Source: Mesostigma viride (taxonomy: Eukaryota > Streptophyta > Mesostigmatophyceae > Mesostigmatales > Mesostigmataceae). From it: a DNA stretch of 38,500 nt. The notes below the pieces were generated by a model. That model saw only the letters and a program-made list of their open reading frames with translations. It did no database searches and was not told the origin of the DNA. Below are positions 31,082-38,500 of the stretch, in pieces. The translations under genes were made by a program, and so were the position numbers. Positions within the stretch are counted from its first letter, which is position 1. Every line of letters begins with the position of its first letter. The stretch lies in the NCBI GenBank assembly GCA_009746045.1, contig RPFO01001189.1:64001-102500 (forward strand). Direction: 5' to 3'.

Positions 31082-32458
31082 CATTTTCATGCTAGACCTT
31101 GTGTGACAGAGTTCAAGGGCACCACTGATCTGACAGAGGCAGAGTTGTACACGCCAGGCATTCAGCAAACATCCCTAAAAATCTTGCTGTCTGTCTTTGT
31201 GGGTCATCTCAATGATGGGGATGACTATGTATGTAAGGCTACAGACATTAAAAGGGCTTTCCTGAAAGGCTCACCTGAGATAGCACAACAAGTGTGGCAT
31301 GGTCAGGTGTATGTAGTCTCCACTCCCAGAGTTTGGGCAAAACACATCCCTCAGCAGTACCTGAAAGCTAACATAGGTGTTGAAGGGCTGCAATCAGCTC
31401 CTCGCATTTTCAGGATGTCAGCTCAGGCTGTGTTTGAAAAGCTAGGGGCTAGATATGATGACATAGACCCTTGCTTCTTTGTGGTCCCACACCCTCATGG
31501 CATTCTCACCTTTGTGTGGCATGGGGATGATCAGCTGATTGCTGGGCCAAGGCGTGCTGTGGATGATTTTATTCAACAAGTGTCACAGCATTTTGAGATT
31601 GGCAAGCAAGTAGAGCTGGGCACCACTGCCATAAAATTTTGTGGCACAATGTTACAACTCCAGCAGCATCAAAACCAGTGGGTGTGTGCACTTTACTCTC
31701 CCAATGATTACATGCACAGCTGCTTGGAGGTTTTGCAAACAAAAATCAAACCTGGAGCCTGTCCTACCATTAGAGGCAAGCTGGGGTGGTTGTGCTCAAC
31801 GTGTGCACCTCACCTGGCTGTGGTTAGCAGAGTTGATGATGATGTCTTGATGCAAGTAGGTCACAAAGCCATCACCAAAACTCTCCAGGAAGGCCCTCCC
31901 CTTATCTTGCACTCCTTGGATCTCCACAAAACCATTCACATCCAAGCTATGATGGATAGTTCCATGGAGTCCAGGCAGATTACCAAGTTGCAGGCAAGGG
32001 AGTCAGGCTTGTATTTTGTGCAGAATGATGATGCACCCTTGTCTCTCATTTCATGGTACAGCCGGTTGCATAGACGCAAGGCTGTCAGCAGCAATGCTGC
32101 TGAGTGCAGGGCAGTGGTGTCAGCAGTGCTTCATGCCAGGTACTTGAATCATGTGCTGGTTTGGTTGCAGATGCAAGCAGGCAGCAATGCTGGGGTGGTG
32201 GCACACTTGCTCACTGACAGTCAGTCAGTCCTCAGTTTCCTTGCTAACCCCTATGCTGTGCACACTGATCTTGACTGGGTGGTCCTGAAACAGGAGTCCA
32301 CCTACTGGGAGTCCACCCGTCACGTGGAGGACAAACACAACGCTGCTGATGCACTCACTAAAGTGCCTCAGCAGGCAGCTGACCAATACCAGCTGTTGTA
32401 CCACTTGATGAACCCCTATGGCAAGCAGGCAACCCTGCCCCATAGGGGGGACGCCTAG
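31082..32458 (+). CDS. Copia reverse transcriptase and RNase H
   Basis: Sense enters this frame near 31082 (ARPCVTEFKG, the counterpart of the copia ARLVARGF block). The frame is then open to TAG at 32456-32458. RT motifs are CKATDIKRAFLKGS (first catalytic Asp), EGLQSAPRIFRM (for YGLKQAPRAW) and FVWHGDDQLIAG (31511-31546), in which HGDD takes the place of YVDD but keeps both Asp. RNase H follows with MMDSS, SSNAAECRAV, LLTDSQSV and HNAADALTK, giving the D-E-D-D set. The enzyme copies the element RNA to DNA in the particle. The frame change that joins it to the upstream part may be an indel or base-calling error. Confidence 0.85.
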   Translation, partial: HFHARPCVTEFKGTTDLTEAELYTPGIQQTSLKILLSVFVGHLNDGDDYVCKATDIKRAFLKGSPEIAQQVWHGQVYVVSTPRVWAKHIPQQYLKANIGVEGLQSAPRIFRMSAQAVFEKLGARYDDIDPCFFVVPHPHGILTFVWHGDDQLIAGPRRAVDDFIQQVSQHFEIGKQVELGTTAIKFCGTMLQLQQHQNQWVCALYSPNDYMHSCLEVLQTKIKPGACPTIRGKLGWLCSTCAPHLAVVSRVDDDVLMQVGHKAITKTLQEGPPLILHSLDLHKTIHIQAMMDSSMESRQITKLQARESGLYFVQNDDAPLSLISWYSRLHRRKAVSSNAAECRAVVSAVLHARYLNHVLVWLQMQAGSNAGVVAHLLTDSQSVLSFLANPYAVHTDLDWVVLKQESTYWESTRHVEDKHNAADALTKVPQQAADQYQLLYHLMNPYGKQATLPHRGDA

Positions 32459-33524
32459 CAGGGTCCTGTTCACCAGGGCCGCCTAGGTCACCCAGTACCC
32501 CTTGGGCAGGTCCAAGGGGTAGGTTGTGGCTTCCAGCAAGGGGGGTTGGTTGGAGTCTGTTTTTCATACATCTGCGTGCCCTATGCCCAATAAAATCTGT
32601 TTTGATTTTTTCAACACCATGGAATTTCGTTATGCACACCTTCATAGGTGGGCATGGGATGTATCTCACACCTTTTTCACTAGGGCGTATGCCTTGGTGG
32701 ATTGGCCTTGAGCTCAGTGGCTCAGGTGCCCCCATTCAAGTGGAGGGTCAAAGCTCCCTTGACAGGTGGTTACCCAGGACCCCAGTTCACTGTGGATATC
32801 CTGGGCCACCTGGCCTTACTGTTCAGTGGCAGTAAAGGCATGGGTGCTGTCATGTTGTCTAGTACAACGTGCTCAGCACAGGTGCAGGATGAAATATTCC
32901 TGTCACCTGTCACCAGGACTTCAGTCACCCATGTGCAGGGCAGGGGTGGCTGGTCTCACACGTTGTGCAGGTGCAACGTGGCCAGGTCCAGGATGTCATA
33001 GTCCTGTCACCTGTCACTCGGACTTCAGCCCCCTCTGTGCAGGGCAGGGGTGGCTGGTCCTCACATGTTGTGCAGGTACAACATGGACAGTGCAGGGTGC
33101 AATAAACCTGTCCACTGTCACTCCTCAGGTTGCAGGTAACCTGAGCTCAGTTGACCCAGCCTGGCTGGGTATTTTCTCTCTGAGTGGGCGATGATGATGG
33201 AACAACATGGAACCTCTTAAACGGTTACCTTGGCATTTTTTTACAATGGCTCTCTTGGCTGGTGATGCACTCCCTGGATAGGCAGACAGGCATAGCTATC
33301 TCCCTTGTGAGCTCGCGAGGAGGAGGAACTCCCCGGGCATGTTGAGCTAAACGTGATGCCATCACAAGTATTGCACGAGTTCTGGGGCCCATCTTTTTCA
33401 GTCCAGATGTTGCAGTATGGGTGTCAGTTGCTCAGCACCTCAGTCAGCTTGGAGTCAGTCTCCTAGCTGGGCAGGGTCAGGCTTGAAGTCGCTAGCCTTC
33501 AACCTGAAAGGAAAACATAATGGG
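32459..33524 (+). other. Long non-coding tail of the copia element
   Basis: About 1.07 kb lies between the RNase H stop and the 3' LTR without a meaningful ORF. AATAAA occurs at about 32590 and 33101. A tandem repeat of about 105 bp occupies 32866-33130. The tail ends with the probable polypurine tract. Confidence 0.75.
32866..33130 (+). repeat. Imperfect tandem repeat of about 105 bp in the copia tail
   Basis: Two and a half units share GTGCAGGGCAGGGGTGGCTG, then GTTGTGCAGGT.CAAC, then CCTGTCAC.TGTCAC. The last unit is diverged and ends near GCAGGTAACCTGAGC. Function unknown. Confidence 0.75.
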
Positions 33525-33982
33525 AGTTAGATGAGATGCTTAGGCTGACACACGGATTTCCGGCCTGCGCGCCGCGTATTGCCTACCGCGGCTGAGCGGG
33601 ACACCTCAGTACAGTACGGCAGGGTGTACGGTACTGAGGTGTCATGTGGACCGATGTGCGGTTAGTGCCAGACTGTTCCTAGGTGCTAGCTCGACCCGCC
33701 AGGTCCGGTGTAGCCGGGCCTGACGGGCCGAGTCTTAGCTGGTTGCTAGTGACGTGGTCGCATGGCATTGCAGTGTACAGTTGTCCACTGGTTGTGTGCT
33801 GCAGGTAGCACCGCCATAGGCATATAGGCGTAGCACTGGGGAGTGCCGCAGCACCCGAGTTTGCCCAGACGTTCCATTCTGAGCCCTCAGCTTCCATTGC
33901 TCTCTCATTGTATTATTGTAATACAATCATCATTCGCTCTCAGCTTTCGCAGTTGTTCGTCGTCCCTAGTCTCCATCCAACT
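33525..33982 (+). repeat. 3' LTR of the copia element (458 bp)
   Basis: Read base by base, I find no difference from the 5' LTR. It ends CCAACT and is followed by the right target duplication. Confidence 0.95.
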
Positions 33983-33987
33983 GCAAC
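33983..33987 (+). repeat. Right target-site duplication of the copia element
   Basis: GCAAC, identical to 25493-25497. Confidence 0.92.
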
Positions 33988-34233
33988 ATGTGCACAGTCA
34001 CATTGCACCTATGGGCGCTCATCCGGTTTCATAGTTACAAACATTTCACGGCGCTGCTACCCGCTAATGGTGCGGGGGGTGTGGAAAACTGGAATGAGCA
34101 CGACGGGATAGCGGCGAAGGGCAACAACGGAGAGCCCCTGGCAAGGGTGCGGCCCGTGGGAAACGTGACCACATACCTCGAGCAATGGGGCTACCACATC
34201 GTGGCTGCGGGATACCAGGTTATACCTAGCTGA
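33988..34233 (+). pseudogene. Displaced 3' coding part of the split host gene (81 codons)
   Basis: This begins at the base after the right target duplication and reads MCTVTLHLWALIRFHSYKHF through GNVTTYLEQWGYHIVAAGYQ to a TGA at 34231-34233. Its phase equals that of the codon ending at 25497, so the pre-insertion exon was continuous. Standing alone it lacks its upstream exons. The initial ATG is an internal codon of the original gene in this model. Confidence 0.6.
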
Positions 34234-34261
34234 GGTTATCCCACGAGACGCCCCACCCACT

Positions 34262-34545
34262 TTCCACGCAGCCTGCTCTACAGCTGTAGGTGCACCAAGG
34301 GCACCTGCACCAGCATGATCTCTCAGAGCTCAAGGGGGGCCTGGCATGGGGTGGAAAATCAGCATGGCTATACAAAGGCTAGGGCATGGCTTCTCATCAG
34401 AGAGTGACTCTCTGCAGTCGCAGCGCTGGGCTAAATTCTGATAATGCATCATCCTGATAATGCACACATGTCACCATTGTCTCAGTTAATGCAATATGCA
34501 AGACACATTAATTAATTAATAAATTAGGAACATAACTGTGGGAGT
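34262..34545 (+). repeat. Partial copy of the dispersed repeat family
   Basis: GTGCACCAAGGGCACCTGCA and the following ATGATCTCTCAGAGCTCAAG match about 19538-19580 and 35800-35845. CACACATGTCACCATTGTCTC (20 shared bases) and GCAATATGCAAGACA match about 19230-19272. Segments are shuffled relative to copy A and end in an ATTAATTAATTAAT junction before the trinucleotide array. Confidence 0.65.
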
Positions 34546-34552
34546 ACATGTT

Positions 34553-34825
<273 letters not shown>

Positions 34826-35290
34826 CACTTCATGCACCTGGAGCAGGTGTAGTTAACTGACATTACATCCTACCCTCTCAAGGAAGTAGCCCAGAATGTA
34901 TTAAAGGCCATATGCACAACTTCAGGGATATGTGCCACATGTACTCACAATGGAGTCATGTAATGAATTAATTAATGAGGAACATGGCAGAGAGTGTACA
35001 TGCCCGCCTACTAACGGCACTATACCAGCCTAGGCCTTGCCTTTTTAGTCATGTACATGTGTGCCTATGATGAGCCACCCTCCAGATGATGCCTAGCTTT
35101 ATTTAATTATGCAGTGCCCATGCAGGGAGTAACTCTCTGCTGAGACGCCATGCCATAGCTCTTGTATAGCCATGATGATCTTCCCCCACATGCCACGCTC
35201 CCCCCTAAGTGGGCATAGCGCGATACATCATGAGGGTGCAGGTGCCTTGGTGCACCTCGAGCAAGTGTTGTTTACATCCCCGCCCTTGCA
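34826..35290 (-). repeat. Inverted copy of the dispersed repeat family
   Basis: On the minus strand it contains GTGCACCAAGGCACCTGCAC (about 35227-35246) and AGCCATGATGAT... style text matching copy A in reverse. The segment 34886-34990 matches 35296-35400 directly. The block is a mosaic of fragments in both orientations. Confidence 0.55.
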
Positions 35291-36309
35291 GGAGGTAGCT
35301 TAGAATGTATTATATGCTCATATGCCCCTTCTCAGGGCTATGTGCTACATATACTCCCAACGGAGTTATGGTACAGTTCAATTCAATTCAATTCAATGAC
35401 AGAGAGTGACCATCTGCATAGGAAGCGCGGGGCTACATTCTTCATGCATCATCCTTGCCAGCATGACGCGTCCCAACTGTTGTATCGTGGTCCGCACACA
35501 TGCCACCATTGTCTCGGTCAATGCAATATGCAAGACAGATTAATGAATGAACATTACTCTGTTGCCATGCAGGGAGTACATGTAGCACCTATCCCTGACA
35601 AGGGCCATATGGCTCCCAATGCAGGTCTACCTAGAGATAGCCACGCGGCCTCCGCGTCGTTCCTCTCAGACAACTACCCTAGTCCTTCCACGGCGTTGGA
35701 TCGCCATGCGTCCAGGCCTAGCTGTCTCACTTCATATGGCTTTTAATACATTGTTGGCTACTTCCTGCAAGGGCTAGGATGTAAACTACACCTCCTGTAG
35801 GTGCGCCAAGGGCACCTGCACCACCATGATCTCTCAGAGCTCAAGGAGGGCCTTGCACGGGCTGGAAGATCAGCGTGGCTATACAAAGGCTAGGGAACGG
35901 GCATGAGCACAACACAGTGACCGTAGTTGGAATTGTATTCATCTCACCCTCACGACATGTGTGTGATTATGTGATTATTTATTCATTGATTGATGTCTTG
36001 GGAAGACGCCTGGACTATACCTTAATTGGGGAATTCCGTGCTGCGTGGTCCCCCAACGGGGACACGAGAATAATCATCCAGATTGATTAATAAACTCAGC
36101 GATCAGCTTAGTATGTGAGACTACCATTGCAAAGCAAGGCCATATGAAACAGTTGATTATTACAAGTACTCCAGTTAATCAACTAAAATCGCACGTGGTT
36201 GCGTTGGGGAGCCCCGGACCATGAAGCCCTCGAATTTCAAGAACTTAGTTGCCCCACTCATGATGAAATGAAAATGCCAACGGTTGCAATGGTGCTAACG
36301 GTTACTGAA

Positions 36310-36810
36310 AGCAGGCCGGGCCCACTTCAAATGTTCCGAAAAGTGTGACACTTTTGGTCGTTTTTTTGACTTTTTCGACGATCGTCACTCTGCAGAGTGA
36401 TTCGTCGTGCGAAATCGTGCGAAATTGTGCGAAATTTGCTGAAATCGTGTGAAATTTGCTGAAATCGTGCGAATTTGTGCGAAATTTGCTGAAATTGTGC
36501 GAAATTTCATGTGAAAAATGTCGACGGTAAAAAATTTTGATGTGCACAACGTGTGTGAATTCATGCGAAATTTTGTCAAACGTCACTCCCCAAAACGACC
36601 CTTGGTTGAAATCCATGCGAAATTGTGCGAAATCATGCAAAATTGTGCGAAATCGTGCGAAATCGTGCGAAAATGTGTGAAAATTTTGCGAAAATCACGC
36701 GAAAATCACGCGAACTCGTGCGAAATTTTATTTTTTTTTTGCGAAAAACGACCAAAAGTGTCACACACTTGGCTTGGACGGCGGAACATTTGAAGTGGGC
36801 CCGGCCAGCA
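36310..36810 (+). mobile_element. Non-autonomous TIR DNA element (493 bp, 36314-36806) with 4-bp target duplication
   Basis: The element starts GGCCGGGCCCACTTCAAATG and ends with the exact reverse complement; the perfect inverted repeat is 25 bases. After a short gap it extends with GTGTGACACTTTTGGTCGTT on both sides. AGCA flanks it (36310-36313 and 36807-36810). Copy A has a single AGCA at 20041-20044, so the empty site is directly visible. The inside has no transposase ORF and is made of repeated GTGCGAAAT-like units in both halves. MITE-like; the superfamily is not identified. Confidence 0.9.
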
Positions 36811-37025
36811 TGCCACAGGCTCACCGATGGGTATAGTTATGAGCTGATCAGTAGTAGTAAATACTCCAGGCACAGCAGTCCTTCAGGGGATATATACATG
36901 CTGGTTCACGAGATCATAATGTGGACGGATCTGCAAGCGTACCAGGGAAACACATATCATATAGTATCGCAGGATAAGTCTTAGGCCACCTGTATGCATA
37001 CCAAACCGCTGTCTATGTCAGTAAA

Positions 37026-37287
<262 letters not shown>

Positions 37288-37399
37288 CACAAGCATGCCA
37301 ACGCTTATGCAAGGAAGAATTCAATGTAGGGAAGAAGGGAGGGGAGTAGGGAAGAAGCCAGCTGCCGAGGGAGGGTGGAGGCAGGGATTAAGTGTTTAC

Positions 37400-37758
37400 C
37401 TTTTTGTCGTTCCGTGCAAACACATCTTCACATGTACGTCGGCGTTGCAAGTACAGCAGCAGCACTTTTTTTCGGGACAAGCCTCGACTAACAGTTTACT
37501 TTTGTTAGGGTCGGACGTCTGCACGTCCCGGCTGTTACCGCCCGTCGTCTCTGGCACCACAATAACGTTGGCGCCTGGCGTCGTCGGGAGCGATGAGTCA
37601 TTGGGATCACACGACGCACTTCCCTTACTGCCGGGAGGATCACTGGGGCGCGTTTTCTCCATAGGACCCTTTCCCTTGCTGCCGCCAGCCGAAGCGACTC
37701 CAATACGCCTGGTTCGAACCATACCTCGCGTCTTTCCTGTCGAACACACCCGTGTGTC
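37400..37758 (-). CDS. Possible internal exon of an unknown Cys-rich protein
   Basis: On the minus strand an acceptor TTTCGCAG is followed by 359 open bases ending in a donor, AAAAAG then GTAAAC. The frame begins at phase 0 and leaves two bases. It encodes RTRRIGVASAGGSKGKG, a Ser/Asp/Pro part and CPEKKCCCCTCNADVHVKMC. The paralogous segment in copy A has lost two bases and is closed. No neighbouring exons are identified because the upstream side is satellite. Treat it as a candidate only. Confidence 0.35.
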
Positions 37759-37887
37759 CTGCGAAATAACACAGCCGCTCAGCCGGTGATCAACGTTAAG
37801 ATGCGCCGGCAGCTTCCCGCCCTCCCTGTAAAGAATTATCCAACTGTATTAAAAACCAACAGAGAATACCTGGTTGCATCGGAGGCA

Positions 37888-38500
37888 CTATGTACTCTTG
37901 GGGTACATGGAGTGGAGTACAGAGTCACTCCTTCCTATGTAACACGGGCGTGTCTGACCGCGTCGGCAGTCCCCTAATCGGAAATCCCGGATCATATGTA
38001 CTCCGGACTATGTACTCGCGGAGTACATAGCCCGGACGGACTATGTACTCTTGGAGTACATAGTCCGGAGTACATAGTCACTCCTTCCTATGTAACACGG
38101 GCGTGTCTCACCGCGTCGGCAGTCCCCTAATCGGAAATCCCGGATTATATGTACTCCGGACTACGTACTCCAAGAGTACATAGTCACTCCGGGCTATGTA
38201 CTCTCGGAGTACATAGTCCGGAGTACATAGTCACTCCTTCCTATGTAACACGGGCGTGTCTGACCGCGTCGGCAGTCCCCTAATCGGAAATCCCGGATCA
38301 TATGTACTCGGGACTATGTACTCGTGGAGTACATAGTCCGGACAGACTATGTAATCTTGGAGTACATAGTCCGGAGTACATAGTCACTCCTTCCTATGTA
38401 ACACGGGCGTGTCTCACCGCGTCGGCAGTCCCCTATTCGGAAATCCCGGATTATATGTACTCCGGACTATGTACTCTTGGAGTACATAGTCACTCCGGAC
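37888..38500. repeat. Palindromic 153-bp satellite, copy B locus
   Basis: ACTCCTTCCTATGTAA occurs at 37927, 38080, 38233 and 38387, spacings of 153, 153 and 154. Units are nearly identical to those at 20768-21132, differing in hairpin loop bases and single positions. The array is cut by the end of the window. Confidence 0.92.

Larger units (their letters stand above)
25498..33982 (+). mobile_element. Ty1/copia-type LTR retrotransposon, recent insertion
   Basis: Two 458-bp LTRs (25498-25955 and 33525-33982) flank an internal region encoding Gag, zinc knuckles, integrase, a retropepsin-like domain, RT and RNase H. The flanking 5-bp duplication is GCAAC. Integrase before RT assigns it to Ty1/copia rather than gypsy. 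The protease-like domain lies between integrase and RT, which is unusual. LTR ends are AGTT and AACT instead of TG and CA. The base run after the 5' LTR (TGGACTGAAAAG) would be the primer binding site, but I cannot match it to a tRNA. The stretch before the 3' LTR (GAAAGGAAAACATAATGGG) is the likely polypurine tract. Coding needs several single-base frame changes, so the copy may be defective or contain sequence errors. Confidence 0.95.
21787..34233 (+). pseudogene. Multi-exon host gene of unknown function, split by a copia element
   Basis: Proposed exons are 21787-21957, 22741-22944, 23157-23639, 23824-24829, 24930-25497 and, beyond the copia insertion, 33988-34233. Donors are GTACGT, GTGAGT, GTCAGT and GTATCA; acceptors end in ACAG or GCAG. 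Phases match (0, 0, 0, then 2 to exon 5). A 46-bp intron at 24766-24811 is a less likely alternative to 24830-24929. The protein begins MHTVEDVEDDEDI, has a charged coiled-coil-like part in exon 3, a 26-aa Glu/Lys/Gly repeat in exon 4, an acidic Glu run, a Cys pair CQFC, and a C-terminal part with LYQAKLDEARDKLRDAL. I recognise no family. Four frame changes occur in exon 4 G-runs, which may be base-calling errors. The copia insertion after the Asn codon at 25495-25497 would stop translation within two codons. Confidence 0.55.

Overview
The window looks like nuclear DNA from a repeat-rich, intron-containing eukaryote, most likely an alga or other protist; I could not name the species. The evidence is GT...AG introns with matching phases, a Ty1/copia LTR retrotransposon, an L1-type LINE, a TIR-bounded DNA element, long simple-sequence arrays and a palindrome-rich satellite. 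There is no bacterial operon structure, and I found no rRNA or tRNA.

Layout. 1-5.2 kb: a decayed L1-type LINE with ORF1 (zinc knuckle) and ORF2 (AP-like endonuclease plus reverse transcriptase) spread over several frames. 5.2-10.5 kb: mostly unassigned, with a possible ORF1 fragment, a minus-strand Ala/Gln-repeat ORF over a hexanucleotide array, and a G-rich tract. 10.5-17.1 kb: two clearly paralogous, intronless, GC-rich genes (354 and 346 aa) of a family I do not recognise. They point towards each other and are separated by (TTGG)n arrays, repeat-family copies, homopolymers and minus-strand LINE ORF1 scraps. 17.7-18.8 kb: a two-exon gene of unknown function. 19.0-21.1 kb and 35.3-38.5 kb: two copies of one segmental duplication, each ending in a 153-bp palindromic satellite. 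The second copy also carries a 493-bp TIR element whose empty site is preserved in the first copy.

21.8-34.2 kb holds a multi-exon gene of unknown function, with a 26-aa Glu/Lys/Gly repeat region and an acidic tract. Its last coding exon is split by an 8,485-bp copia element (25498-33982). The element has 458-bp LTRs that I read as identical and a 5-bp target duplication (GCAAC). Removing the element and one GCAAC leaves the host reading frame open for another 82 codons.

The copia element has two unusual traits: a retropepsin-like domain lies after the integrase rather than before it, and its LTR ends are AGTT...AACT rather than TG...CA. Its coding region needs several single-base frame changes despite the identical LTRs. 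The split host gene shows a similar pattern in G-runs, so sequencing or assembly errors in homopolymers must be weighed against real decay.

The most novel items are the convergent unknown gene pair, the precise copia split of a coding exon, the copia domain order, the TIR element with its empty site, and the palindromic satellite.
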